Assembly: GCF_002743375.1 (NCBI RefSeq)
Contig: NZ_PDZC01000001.1
Span: forward strand, 310,001-374,000
DNA from: Sporosarcina sp. P34
GTDB lineage: Bacteria; Bacillota; Bacilli; Bacillales_A; Planococcaceae
Direction of reading: 5' to 3'
DNA length: 64,000 nucleotides
The position numbers and the translations under genes are program-made. Positions 36,127 to 45,346 of the stretch are shown in pieces (the first letter of the stretch is position 1; each line of letters opens with the position of its first letter). The notes beneath the pieces were generated by a model. It worked only from the letters and a program-made list of their open reading frames with translations. It made no database searches and had not been told where the DNA came from.

Positions 36127-36657
36127 TTGGCCAAAAATAAAAAGACTGTCAGGCTAATTAGCAGAACAGCCCTTCTATTAATTTTAGCTGCGATTATGAT
36201 CTACGCAATTACTTCAAAAGATAAAGTGAAAGTCTTGGCGGAAGGAGATACAGCGCCTGATTTTGAGCTTATAGATTTAGAAGGAAATAAACATCAGTTG
36301 TCGGATTACAAAGGACAAGGCGTATTCCTGAACTTCTGGGGCACCTGGTGTCCACCTTGTAAAAAGGAAATGCCACACATGGAGGATCTCTATAAAGAAT
36401 TTGAAGCGAAGGGTGTACATATCCTGACTGTCAACGTAGGAGAACCGAAAGTGAAAATTGAACTTTTTAGAGACGACATGAACCTTTCATTCCCGATGTT
36501 ATGGGATAAGAACAAAACCGTTATGGATTTGTATAATATCAAACCATTACCTACAACTTTCCTCATCAATCCAGAAGGAAAGATCACGAAAGTCATTAAA
36601 CAGGGAATGACAGAGCAACAAATTTACGAGTATTTAGAAAGCATACAACCAAAGTAA
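36127..36657 (+). CDS. resA: Thiol-disulfide oxidoreductase ResA
   Basis: ResA is a membrane-tethered thioredoxin-like protein outside the membrane that reduces the apocytochrome c disulfide before heme attachment. The 176-aa protein has one N-terminal membrane anchor (~9-28) and the active site WGTWCPPCKKE with Cys75 and Cys78; the Asp-Phe-Glu of APDFELIDLEG starts the TlpA fold. TTG 36127 is 8 bases after GGAGG; a nearby ATG at 36123 is out of frame. It leads the resABC operon. Length is close to the Bacillus protein (179 aa). Confidence 0.95.
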   Translation: MAKNKKTVRLISRTALLLILAAIMIYAITSKDKVKVLAEGDTAPDFELIDLEGNKHQLSDYKGQGVFLNFWGTWCPPCKKEMPHMEDLYKEFEAKGVHILTVNVGEPKVKIELFRDDMNLSFPMLWDKNKTVMDLYNIKPLPTTFLINPEGKITKVIKQGMTEQQIYEYLESIQPK

Positions 36658-36672
36658 GGAGATTGTTACTCA

Positions 36673-38331
36673 ATGAGCAAAATCAAATGCCAATGCGGGC
36701 ATGAAAATCCTTATGGTACAGAGCTTTGTGAGAAGTGTGGTCGTCCCTTATCTGAAAAAGCAAAGAAAAGTGATATTGTAGATATGCGCTACGAGGGATC
36801 TTCTAGGAGATCTCAAACCTATAAGAGTTCCATTGTCGATAAAATTTGGAACTTCTTCTCCAGTGTGAAGATTGGTGTCAGTATTATTGCGGCCGTATTA
36901 ATCGCGTCAGCAATTGGAACGATCTTTCCGCAGAAGTTCTATGTACCTGCCACTACGCCGGAAGGCTATTTGGAATACTATGAGCGTCTGTATGGTACGG
37001 TAGGAAAGCTGTATTATGAGCTAGGATTTTATGATATGTATAATAGCTGGTGGTTTAAAGTACTGGTCGGTATGCTTGCAACATCGATTATCATCGCAAG
37101 TATTGACCGTGTGATTCCGCTTTATAAATCACTTAAAAAGCAACGTACACGTCGTCATCCTTCCTTTATGAAGCGTCAACGGATTTTCGGGGAAGGCGAT
37201 GTCCGAAATACGAAAGAATCACTTGCAAAAGCAGAAGAGAAACTAAAAGCAATGCGTTACAATGTGAAGACGGAAAATGGTGCGATTTTAGCTGAAAAAA
37301 ATCGTTTTTCACGCTGGGGCCCATATGTTAACCACGTCGGATTAATTATTTTCATTTCTGGTGTTTTGCTAAGAGGAATTCCTGGTTTTTATGTTGATGA
37401 AGCGATGTGGCTTCGTGAAGGGGAAACACGTAATATCGTCGGAGCACCGGGTTATGTGCTGGAAAATAAAAAGTTCACGTTAGAGAATTATACAAAAGAA
37501 GAAGCGGAAGAAGTATTCGGTGAGGCGTTGGATAAAAATGGCATGATTGCTAAATCGTATACAACAGACGTTACATTGTATAAACAAGATGAGGGAGCGC
37601 TACCTGGTAGTGAAAGTCTAAAAAAAGTGAAAGATTACGCTATCAATGTCAACAAACCATTGAAGTTTGATGGATACAATGTTTTCCAGATGGATTATAA
37701 ACTGGACGAGCTTAAAAACATGACATTTCATTTGGTGAATAAATCTTCTGAAGAATCACTGGGAGAATTCACGGTAAATTTAAGTGATCCGGCGAAAGTA
37801 TATGATCTTGGAAATGGATCTACTGTCAATATGCTCGGTTTTTATCCAGATTATGATGGAATTAAAGACGGAGAACCCTATTCAAAGTCACCTGTTCCCA
37901 ATAATCCAGCATTCATTTTTCAGATGAACACACCGGATAAGCCAGAAGGTGAAAAGAGTTTCGTTGCAATTCGTCAAACACTAGAAGTGGAAGAGAACGA
38001 CTATGCGATTAAGTTTGCAGCTGCCGAGACTCGAAACATTTCCGGTTTAACCATCCGCAAAGATAAAACTTTATATATCCTCTTACTCGGTGGTCTAGTA
38101 TTTATGATTGGTGTTATTCAAGGTATGTACTGGCAACACCGCAGAGTATGGATCCAAGAAGATACAGAAGGACATCTATTGATTGCTGCACATACGAATA
38201 AAAACTGGTTCTCATTGCGTAAAGAGCTGGATACATTACGAGAAACAGCAGACTTGCCTGCTTATATAGATCGTCAGGATCCTGAGTTGGACAAGCCAGA
38301 ACAGGAAGGGGACGAGGAAATATGGACTTAG
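36673..38331 (+). CDS. resB: Cytochrome c biogenesis protein ResB
   Basis: ResB with ResC carries heme across the membrane and attaches it to c-type cytochromes (System II). The 552-aa protein begins with a small zinc-ribbon-like part, CQCGHENPYGTELCEKCG, seen also in Bacillus ResB, then DMRYEGSSRRSQTYKSSIVD and the first membrane segment at ~70-90. Further helices lie at ~130-150, ~215-240 and ~478-495, with a large external domain between the last two. The last bases overlap resC. Confidence 0.95.
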   Translation: MSKIKCQCGHENPYGTELCEKCGRPLSEKAKKSDIVDMRYEGSSRRSQTYKSSIVDKIWNFFSSVKIGVSIIAAVLIASAIGTIFPQKFYVPATTPEGYLEYYERLYGTVGKLYYELGFYDMYNSWWFKVLVGMLATSIIIASIDRVIPLYKSLKKQRTRRHPSFMKRQRIFGEGDVRNTKESLAKAEEKLKAMRYNVKTENGAILAEKNRFSRWGPYVNHVGLIIFISGVLLRGIPGFYVDEAMWLREGETRNIVGAPGYVLENKKFTLENYTKEEAEEVFGEALDKNGMIAKSYTTDVTLYKQDEGALPGSESLKKVKDYAINVNKPLKFDGYNVFQMDYKLDELKNMTFHLVNKSSEESLGEFTVNLSDPAKVYDLGNGSTVNMLGFYPDYDGIKDGEPYSKSPVPNNPAFIFQMNTPDKPEGEKSFVAIRQTLEVEENDYAIKFAAAETRNISGLTIRKDKTLYILLLGGLVFMIGVIQGMYWQHRRVWIQEDTEGHLLIAAHTNKNWFSLRKELDTLRETADLPAYIDRQDPELDKPEQEGDEEIWT

Positions 38332-39506
38332 TTACCATTAGTAGTAACTTATTATTTGTTTCATTTGTTGCTTATTTAGTAGCGACGCTCTTTTTTGGGG
38401 GCGCTATAAAAAAGTCGAAAACAGAAAAAGCTTATCATAATAGTAAGTGGGGGACGATCGGTTTAGTTATTACTATCATCGGGTTCCTTTCTCACTTGGG
38501 CTATTTCATTACAAGATGGGCTGCATCAGGTCATGCACCACTTAGTAATATGTTCGAGTTTACAACTGCGTTCGGCATGATGCTCGTAGGGGCATTCATC
38601 ATGTTATATATTATTTACCGAACACCATCACTTGGATTGTTCGCGTTGCCAGTTGCGATTATCATTATTTCATATGCAACGATGTTCCCAACGGAAGTCA
38701 CCCCACTAATTCCCGCACTTCAAAGTAAATGGTTGTTTATTCACGTAATCACGACGGTTATTGGTGAATCGATCCTGGCGATCAGTGCGATAGCGGGTCT
38801 TGTATTCTTAGTGAAGAATATCGATTTGACGAAAAAATCTAAATCACGCTTTTGGATAGAAGCGGTTATGTATACGTTAGTTCTAGTTCTTGGTTTTGTT
38901 GTATCTTCTACGACTTTCAACGTCATGAACTATGAAGCAGAATTCACGTATATAGACAAAGATCAAGCACCAGCGGAAATTACGTATCACATACCTCCAT
39001 TATTCGGAATGAACGAGTATGAAGCTATGACACCGGAGAAAATGACACCTTGGGTTGAGTTGCCTCCGATTATCAATGCGCAAAAACTATCTTCACTTGT
39101 ATGGTCTATAGCCATAGGATCAGTGCTTTACGTATTATTACGCCTAATCGCACGCAAGCCTCTTGCCGCGGTATTCCAACCGTTAGCGAAGAAGGCGAAT
39201 TCTCAACTGATGGATGAAATTGGCTATCGTGCTGTATTGATTGGCTTTCCAGTCTTCACGCTCGGTGCGTTGATATTCGCCATGATTTGGGCACATGAAG
39301 CTTGGTCACGATTCTGGGGTTGGGATCCGAAAGAAGTGTGGGCACTCATTACTTGGTTGTTCTATGCTGCATTCCTTCACTTGCGTTTATCAAAAGGTTG
39401 GGAAGGTAAAAAGTCTGCATGGCTTGCTGTCATCGGGTTTGTTATCATCATGTTCAACTTAATTGCTGTAAATTTAATTATTGCAGGTTTACACTCATAC
39501 GCATAA
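38322..39506 (+). CDS. resC: Cytochrome c biogenesis protein ResC (CcsA/CcsB type)
   Basis: ResC is the heme-handling partner of ResB. The 394-aa protein has eight hydrophobic segments and the tryptophan-rich heme motif WGWDPKEVWALITWL (~340), preceded by WAHEAWSRF; conserved His residues occur in FITRWAASGHAPLSNMFEF and LHLRLSKGW. ATG 38322 overlaps the end of resB by 10 bases, so the two are coupled. A strong terminator follows, making resDE a separate unit. Confidence 0.96.
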   Translation: MDLVTISSNLLFVSFVAYLVATLFFGGAIKKSKTEKAYHNSKWGTIGLVITIIGFLSHLGYFITRWAASGHAPLSNMFEFTTAFGMMLVGAFIMLYIIYRTPSLGLFALPVAIIIISYATMFPTEVTPLIPALQSKWLFIHVITTVIGESILAISAIAGLVFLVKNIDLTKKSKSRFWIEAVMYTLVLVLGFVVSSTTFNVMNYEAEFTYIDKDQAPAEITYHIPPLFGMNEYEAMTPEKMTPWVELPPIINAQKLSSLVWSIAIGSVLYVLLRLIARKPLAAVFQPLAKKANSQLMDEIGYRAVLIGFPVFTLGALIFAMIWAHEAWSRFWGWDPKEVWALITWLFYAAFLHLRLSKGWEGKKSAWLAVIGFVIIMFNLIAVNLIIAGLHSYA

Positions 39507-39509
39507 ACC

Positions 39510-39547
39510 TCGACTGCATGACATTACTTGTCATGCAGTCTTTTTAT
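39510..39547 (+). terminator. Intrinsic terminator after resABC
   Basis: GACTGCATGACA and TGTCATGCAGTC form a 12-base stem around a 5-base loop, followed by TTTTTATTTC. Confidence 0.93.
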
Positions 39548-39610
39548 TTCTTTTTATAGGTCAGAAACTGTACAATGGTGTTAGAAGGTTGTCGAAAGGG
39601 GTAATAAACT

Positions 39611-40330
39611 GTGGAAGAAACTGTGAAGCTCTTAGTGGTGGATGACGAGGATCGCATTCGTCGCCTGTTGAATATGTATTTATCTAGGGAAGGTTATGAA
39701 ATTGAAGAAGCGGTTGATGGAGCCGAAGCGTTAGAAAAAGTGTTTGCTGGACAATACGATTGTATACTACTCGACGTAATGATGCCTGAAAAAGACGGCA
39801 TGGAAGTATTAGCTGAGCTGCGTGAAAATAAAATTATGACACCTGTTATTTTATTGACAGCAAAAGGTGAAGAAGCAGACCGTGTAAGCGGGTTTGAGAG
39901 TGGTGCAGACGATTATATCGTGAAACCATTCAGCCCAAGAGAAGTAGTCTTACGCGTAAAAGCTATGCTCAGACGTTCAGTTGCATTTCCGAATGTATCG
40001 TCTAACACGACATCGAAAGATTTAGTTGTCTTCCCGCAGCTGACGATTGATCATGATGCACACCGTGTAACAGCTGAAGGTAAAGAAGTTAATTTAACAC
40101 CGAAGGAATATGAGTTATTGTATTTCTTAGCGAAATCACCAGACAAAGTATTCGATCGTGAACAATTACTAAAAGAAGTATGGCATTACGAATTCTTTGG
40201 AGATTTGCGTACAGTGGATACACATGTCAAACGGCTACGTGAAAAATTGAGCCGTGTTTCAGAAAGAGCAGCGAAAATGATTGTCACCGTTTGGGGTGTC
40301 GGATATAAGTTCGAGGTTCCACACGAATGA
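39611..40330 (+). CDS. resD: Two-component response regulator ResD
   Basis: ResD activates respiratory and anaerobic genes, including resA in Bacillus. The 239-aa OmpR/PhoB-type regulator has a receiver domain (Asp11-Asp12, phospho-acceptor Asp55 in LLDVMMPE, Thr/Lys in LLTAKGEEAD) and a C-terminal winged helix (LTPKEYELLYFLAKSPDKVFD, TVDTHVKRLREKL). GTG 39611 follows AAAGGGG by about 9 bases. The stop overlaps the resE start as ATGA. Confidence 0.95.
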   Translation: MEETVKLLVVDDEDRIRRLLNMYLSREGYEIEEAVDGAEALEKVFAGQYDCILLDVMMPEKDGMEVLAELRENKIMTPVILLTAKGEEADRVSGFESGADDYIVKPFSPREVVLRVKAMLRRSVAFPNVSSNTTSKDLVVFPQLTIDHDAHRVTAEGKEVNLTPKEYELLYFLAKSPDKVFDREQLLKEVWHYEFFGDLRTVDTHVKRLREKLSRVSERAAKMIVTVWGVGYKFEVPHE

Positions 40331-42117
40331 TGAGAATATGGAATTCAATTGTCGGGAAGCTATGGGCCACCATATTGCTTCTCGTTTCCTTTGTCTTGTT
40401 TATCGTGACACTGTTCCTACTCGAGTTTCTAGATAATTTCCATACGAAACAAGCAGAAGAATCTTTGCAAAGAGAAGCAGCCACCATCAGCAAAATCGTT
40501 AATGATCAGAGCGGACAAACGGCCCATTCCATGCACCAGATTATAGAGGATATCCTCGACATGGAGACGAATGCCATTGTAGTGGATCAACAAGGCGATA
40601 TTTTGTATTCATTCCATACCTCCTCAAGTAAAGGGGAAATTGAAGATAAATTGCTGTCCGAAAGCAGTTTATATGAGTCACCAGAACTGGGTAAGCAAAA
40701 AGTGAAAGAAATGATACTGCCTTCATTGACTGAGCAAGATGTCATGGAGCAATTTTTGATTCTATCCTATCCATTCGAACAAGTTAACGGTGAACAAGCG
40801 AGCGTACTCATGTATCAAAGCCTCGAAGCCGTGCACCGTACGACGAAAAGTACAACCAATATTGTCTTTCTATCCGCATTCATCGCATTTATTTTGACTA
40901 CATTTTTTGCATTTTTCTTATCTACGCGGATTACATTGCCATTGCGTAAGATGAAACAAGCGGCGTTTGAGTTGTCTAAAGGAAATTTCGATACACATTT
41001 ACCTGTTGCGCAAAAAGACGAAATTGGTCAGTTGGCAACTGCATTCAATCAGATGGGACGTCAACTGAAATATAATATTGAATTAATTAAGCAGGAGAAA
41101 GAACAGCTTTCCAGCATTCTTACGTCTATGACAGATGCAGTCGTGACGTTTAATCAAGATTATTCAATTCTCTTGAAAAACCCACAAGCTGAGTTACTGT
41201 TGAAAAAATGGTATGGGTACAACCAAAAAAATCATCATCCATTGCCTAAAGAAGTTTTCCATATGCTTGAGCATGCCATTTCATTCGCAGAGGAAGTGGA
41301 AGACGAGTTGGAATTGGGTGGACAGTTTTATGTGATTTCTATCAGTCCTTTATACAGTGAAAATAGTATCCGTGGAGCGGTGGCAGTATTTCGTGATATG
41401 ACGGAACAACATAAACTGGATAAATTACGTTCGGATTTCATCGCTAACGTATCGCATGAATTACGAACACCTATTTCGATGTTGCAAGGATACAGTGAAG
41501 CCATCATTGATGATGTAGTGAGCACTGAAGAAGAACGTATGGAAATGGTCCAGATTATTCATGATGAATCCAAGCGTATGAGCCGCCTCGTCACGGACTT
41601 GTTGAATCTAGCAAGAATGGAGTCAGGCTACATTCAATTGAATAAAACTCCCCTATCTATTGTGGATTTTTTAGAACGTATAGTGACGAAGTTCTCACAA
41701 GTGGCAAGAGACGCGAAAGTGGACTTGTCTTTGAAAACCGATGAATTGAATACACTAATGATATCGGCTGATGAAGATCGGCTGGAGCAAGTATTCACTA
41801 ATTTGATTGATAATGCCATTCGTCATACTCCGGACGGTGGAGCCGTAACGCTATCTGTCTACCGATCTGCGGGGATGCTTGATATAACAGTAGCTGATAC
41901 AGGTGTCGGTATTCCTGAAAAAGATTTGCCATTTGTTTTTGAGCGTTTCTACAAGGCGGATAAAGCTAGAACAAGAGGAAAAGGCGGTACAGGACTTGGT
42001 TTGGCAATCGCAAAAAATATTATGGAAGCCCATAACGGTTCGATTTTAGCGACACGTGGTGATGAAAGAGGAACCATCTTTATTTGTTCTCTACCATTTG
42101 ATGTATTAAACACATGA
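40327..42117 (+). CDS. resE: Two-component sensor histidine kinase ResE
   Basis: ResE phosphorylates ResD in response to oxygen limitation or nitric oxide. The 596-aa protein has membrane segments at ~12-34 and ~176-198 bounding an external sensor region, a HAMP domain (STRITLPLRKMKQAAFELSK), a PAS domain (~255-360), the phospho-acceptor His in SHELRTPISMLQGYSEA and an HATPase with DNAIRHTP, ADTGVGIPE and GKGGTGLGLAI. Its stop codon is embedded in the ECF-type promoter that drives sigX. Confidence 0.95.
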   Translation: MMRIWNSIVGKLWATILLLVSFVLFIVTLFLLEFLDNFHTKQAEESLQREAATISKIVNDQSGQTAHSMHQIIEDILDMETNAIVVDQQGDILYSFHTSSSKGEIEDKLLSESSLYESPELGKQKVKEMILPSLTEQDVMEQFLILSYPFEQVNGEQASVLMYQSLEAVHRTTKSTTNIVFLSAFIAFILTTFFAFFLSTRITLPLRKMKQAAFELSKGNFDTHLPVAQKDEIGQLATAFNQMGRQLKYNIELIKQEKEQLSSILTSMTDAVVTFNQDYSILLKNPQAELLLKKWYGYNQKNHHPLPKEVFHMLEHAISFAEEVEDELELGGQFYVISISPLYSENSIRGAVAVFRDMTEQHKLDKLRSDFIANVSHELRTPISMLQGYSEAIIDDVVSTEEERMEMVQIIHDESKRMSRLVTDLLNLARMESGYIQLNKTPLSIVDFLERIVTKFSQVARDAKVDLSLKTDELNTLMISADEDRLEQVFTNLIDNAIRHTPDGGAVTLSVYRSAGMLDITVADTGVGIPEKDLPFVFERFYKADKARTRGKGGTGLGLAIAKNIMEAHNGSILATRGDERGTIFICSLPFDVLNT

Positions 42118-42140
42118 AACTTCTCTAAGATTGAAACGAC
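42115..42140 (+). promoter_or_regulatory. ECF sigma-X type autoregulatory promoter
   Basis: TGAAAC at 42115, a 16-base spacer and CGAC at 42137 match the ECF pattern of sigma-X (TGTAAC/TGAAAC, 16-17 bases, CGWC). The TGA of the -35 is the resE stop codon. The sigX ATG lies 23 bases downstream. Confidence 0.65.
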
Positions 42141-42162
42141 TACTATAGAGCGAGGGGATTGA

Positions 42163-42690
42163 ATGGATGACTCCTTTTTTCTACGATTATATGAAGACTA
42201 TAACCGTGACGTTTTCAACTTCCTCACTTATTTGACTCGCAATCGGGAGGTAGCGGAAGATTTGATGCACGAGGTATATGTGCGTGTTCTCAAATCATAC
42301 GGCCGTTTTGAAGGGAAGAGTTCTGAGAAAACCTGGTTATTTGCGATTGCGAAAAATGTCTCCATCGACTTTTTCCGAAAACAATCGACCAGTATGAAAC
42401 ATACAAATATTCATTTCAATTGGGAAACAGAGCAACTAATTTCAGTAGACCACTCACCCGAACATGTAGTTGAAGTAGGCGAAGAGCAGAAACAAGTGCT
42501 TGAAGCGTTACACACATGTACGGGTGACCAGAAAATGGTCATCCTTATGCGGTTCTTCCAGGATCTATCGATTGCTGAAACGGCTGAGGTTTTAAGCTGG
42601 ACCGAAAGCAAAGTGAAAACGACGCAACATCGGGCGATCAAAGCGTTAAAGGCGAAATTGGAAGCACGTTCGGTCAGGGAGGATAGATGA
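42163..42690 (+). CDS. sigX: ECF RNA polymerase sigma factor SigX
   Basis: SigX controls cell-envelope genes that alter surface charge. The 175-aa ECF factor shows region 2 (DYNRDVFNFLTYLTRNREVAEDL and TWLFAIAKNVSIDFFRK) and region 4 (LSIAETAEVLSWTESKVKTTQHRAIKAL). Its partner anti-sigma gene rsiX follows one base after the stop, and both come directly after resE as in B. subtilis, which supports the name. The start follows GAGGGGATTG. Confidence 0.93.
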   Translation: MDDSFFLRLYEDYNRDVFNFLTYLTRNREVAEDLMHEVYVRVLKSYGRFEGKSSEKTWLFAIAKNVSIDFFRKQSTSMKHTNIHFNWETEQLISVDHSPEHVVEVGEEQKQVLEALHTCTGDQKMVILMRFFQDLSIAETAEVLSWTESKVKTTQHRAIKALKAKLEARSVREDR

Positions 42691-42691
42691 C

Positions 42692-43891
42692 ATGAGCAGA
42701 GATAAATGGAATGAAGATAATCTCGAGAAACGATTACGTGACATGCCGGTCGTGAAAGATCAGCGTTCTAAAGAGGAGATTATGCAACGGTTGAAAAGTG
42801 ATTCAAGACTTTCTGGAGCGAATCAGCTTATAAAAAAGTCTTTCAAACCTAAATGGTCTTCACTTATTGCTATTGTTGCAGCGATTTTATTGCTCACCAT
42901 CATCCTGCCGATATTGATTCAACAAAATAATGAAGTATCAATGGATAAAGCAACGACGGAAGAGTCAGCTGATGCTATCAAGATGGAGAGTAATGATGAA
43001 ATTCAATCGAGCGAAGCAAGTGATGCATCTGTGTTTACGAGACAGGTCACAGCGCCACTGTCGTACGCGGCCTATCCTGCCAATGTCGTGGATCACACCG
43101 CGTTTCATATTGGCCTGGTTACCGATCAGGCGACCGTTGTTCCAGTGACGTTCCTACTACCGAATGAAAGCTTGCATGAACGCTTAGGAGGCACTTCGGA
43201 TGCAGTGACACTTTATAACGAGTATGCAAATAAAATAGATGAAGAAGCGCTTGGATTTACAGAGTATCATCCTTATAAAGCGATCATTTCTTCACATGGT
43301 CATCAAGTTCAAATGAAGTTTGCTTCAGATCATACCTATGACGTGTCAAGTGCGACACTTGAGATGTTACATTTGTCTCTACAAGATACGTTTCAAGGAT
43401 ATGATGAAATCGTGTGGCTACAAGAGGATGCTTCCGCAATTACATTGGATCAAGTAGGTCAAGTAGAAGAACCGATTGCTTTGTTAGGTACAGTTTCACA
43501 TCAAGCATACTATCGATACATGAAGTCAGACGGAGAAGTAGTACTGTCCACTAATTTCGGCAAAACTTCCAATACGGTAGAGCAAGCATTGATTGACATG
43601 AAAAAGTCACCAAATGATATGTATTCGACTGTGGTCCCTGAAGGAATTGACTTCGCGGTTAAAGTAGAAAAAGATAGTGTCAACGTGAAATTCACAACAG
43701 TACTTGATTTAGAGAAGATGCAACGCGATGAAGCACTACAATTGATAGAAGGGATCTTGATGACAGCAGCAAGTTTCGATAAATATGTAGAATTCGAACG
43801 AATCGCACAAGAACAATGGATGGGATTTGATTTCACTCAGCCATTGGAAAAGCCCATTGGTGTAAATCCAAAGTATTTAATTAACGAATAA
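42692..43891 (+). CDS. rsiX: Anti-sigma-X factor RsiX
   Basis: RsiX holds sigma-X inactive at the membrane. The 399-aa protein has an N-terminal cytoplasmic part (KWNEDNLEKRLRDMPVVKD), one membrane segment (~52-70) and an external domain of ~320 residues with a GerMN-like appearance (a segment near IPTGIDF/VPEGIDFAVKV at ~320). Size is near the 368-aa Bacillus protein. The signal that releases sigma-X is unknown. A strong terminator, which also contains the ribU -35 element, follows it. Confidence 0.9.
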   Translation: MSRDKWNEDNLEKRLRDMPVVKDQRSKEEIMQRLKSDSRLSGANQLIKKSFKPKWSSLIAIVAAILLLTIILPILIQQNNEVSMDKATTEESADAIKMESNDEIQSSEASDASVFTRQVTAPLSYAAYPANVVDHTAFHIGLVTDQATVVPVTFLLPNESLHERLGGTSDAVTLYNEYANKIDEEALGFTEYHPYKAIISSHGHQVQMKFASDHTYDVSSATLEMLHLSLQDTFQGYDEIVWLQEDASAITLDQVGQVEEPIALLGTVSHQAYYRYMKSDGEVVLSTNFGKTSNTVEQALIDMKKSPNDMYSTVVPEGIDFAVKVEKDSVNVKFTTVLDLEKMQRDEALQLIEGILMTAASFDKYVEFERIAQEQWMGFDFTQPLEKPIGVNPKYLINE

Positions 43892-43933
43892 TTCTGTTTT
43901 GTAAACTTGTGAAGTTTACAAAACAGTTTTTTT
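43892..43933 (+). terminator. Intrinsic terminator after sigX-rsiX
   Basis: CTGTTTTGTAAACTT and its complement make a 15-base perfect stem with a 3-base loop, followed by seven T residues. Confidence 0.93.
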
Positions 43934-43943
43934 GCGTTATAAT
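43915..43943 (+). promoter_or_regulatory. Sigma-A promoter of ribU, nested in the rsiX terminator
   Basis: TTTACA in the 3' arm of the terminator, a 17-base spacer and TATAAT at 43938 precede the FMN aptamer by about 25 bases. Confidence 0.75.
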
Positions 43944-43968
43944 AGGTTCATAATTAAATATTGATTCA

Positions 43969-44098
43969 TCTTCGGGGCAGGGTGTAATTCCCGACCGGCG
44001 GAAATGAAGTAGAATACTACTTTTAGCCCGCGAGCTTAACAGCTGATTCTGGTGAGATTCCGGAGCCGACAGTATAGTCTGGATGGGAGAAGGTGAAG
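43969..44098 (+). promoter_or_regulatory. FMN riboswitch (RFN element)
   Basis: The conserved order of RFN segments is clear: TCGGGGCAGGGTG, AATTCCCGACCGGCGG, a variable hairpin (AGTAGAATACTACT), AGCCCGCGAGC, TTCTGGTGAGATTCC and GGAGCCGACAGT, then the closing GGATGGGAGAAGG. It binds FMN and, in Bacilli, ends transcription of riboflavin genes when FMN is plentiful. The downstream ribU gene agrees. Confidence 0.97.
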
Positions 44099-44188
44099 GT
44101 GCAGCCATCTTTTTGTGTACGCAAAAGTGGTGCTTGTTACCTGACGGATATGTTTATGTAATTTATCTGTTCTTAACAGTGCATTTTA

Positions 44189-44224
44189 TTCTCCCTAAAG
44201 CATCGTTTGCTTTAGGGATTTTTA
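44189..44224 (+). terminator. Riboswitch-controlled terminator of ribU
   Basis: CCCTAAAGCA and TGCTTTAGGG form a perfect 10-base stem, followed by ATTTTT. TTCTCCC (44189-44195), covering the first bases of the 5' arm, is fully complementary to GGGAGAA (44085-44091) at the end of the aptamer and can form the antiterminator. Confidence 0.9.
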
Positions 44225-44288
44225 GCGGAACAATGGATGAGCAAGCCTTTCCTCTTTTGAAGTGAATCGCAAAAGGAGAGAGGAACAA

Positions 44289-44870
44289 GTGAATAATAAG
44301 AAGTTACGTAAGCTAATTTTGGTGGCTATTTTGGGAAGTATTTCAACTGTGTTAATGCAGTTCAACTTTCCAATCCCGGCAATGCCTGGATTTTTGAAGA
44401 TTGATTTCAGTGAGATTCCTGCTGTACTGGCTATCATGACCATGGGACCTGTTGCAGGTATAGGCGTAGAGTTATTGAAGAACATCATGCATTGGTTCTT
44501 ATCAGGAAGCCCAACAGGTGTACCGGTAGGGGAAGTCGCGAACTTTGTGACAGGTGTATTATTTATCATGCCAATCTACTGGATCTTTACGAAGTATCGT
44601 TCAGCTAAAGGACTTGCATCAGGTTTGATCGCAGGTACAGTAGCTATGGCAGTAGGTATGAGTATATTAAATTACTTAGTGTTCTTGCCGATGTACACCT
44701 ATTTCCTAGGTATGCCAGCAGTTACAGGAGATTCGCTGTATCAGATGATCGTATTGGGGATCTTACCGTTCAACTTAATCAAAGGTGTAATGCTATTAGT
44801 CATCACGTTGATGTTATATAGAAGCATGGAAAAGTGGATTAATCAGCAACAAAAGAAATTATTGTTCTAA
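44289..44870 (+). CDS. ribU: Riboflavin ECF transporter substrate-binding component
   Basis: RibU (FmnP/YpaA in B. subtilis) is the membrane S component that binds riboflavin and works with the shared EcfAA'T module. The 193-aa protein has six hydrophobic segments and the conserved PAMPGFLKIDFSEIPAVLA, GPVAGIGVELLKNIMHW and PTGVPVGEVANF. GTG 44289, about 10 bases after AAAGGAGAG, matches the family's N-terminus; an open frame upstream overlaps that ribosome site. FMN riboswitch control implies synthesis when flavin is low. Confidence 0.96.
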   Translation: MNNKKLRKLILVAILGSISTVLMQFNFPIPAMPGFLKIDFSEIPAVLAIMTMGPVAGIGVELLKNIMHWFLSGSPTGVPVGEVANFVTGVLFIMPIYWIFTKYRSAKGLASGLIAGTVAMAVGMSILNYLVFLPMYTYFLGMPAVTGDSLYQMIVLGILPFNLIKGVMLLVITLMLYRSMEKWINQQQKKLLF

Positions 44871-44877
44871 ACAAATA

Positions 44878-44918
44878 AACGCCAGTCATCCTGAATCTAC
44901 GGGAGGCTGGCGTTATTT
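44878..44918 (+). terminator. Intrinsic terminator after ribU
   Basis: AACGCCAG and CTGGCGTT pair around a partly paired loop; ATTTAATT follows. Confidence 0.75.
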
Positions 44919-44926
44919 AATTCAAC

Positions 44927-44964
44927 AAATAAAAAACAACACTTCCGAGTAGTAGGAAGTGCTG
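44927..44964 (-). terminator. Intrinsic terminator of fer
   Basis: On the minus strand CACTTCC and GGAAGTG pair around an 8-base loop, then a T-rich run (GTTTTTTATTTG) follows. Confidence 0.8.
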
Positions 44965-44975
44965 TGAGGACTGAA

Positions 44976-45275
<300 letters not shown>

Positions 45276-45346
45276 CTACTCTATTCTAAAGCTGTTTTCA
45301 TCACTTTTCAACAAAAATACGCAATTTCTTCAAGGAGGACCCGCAA

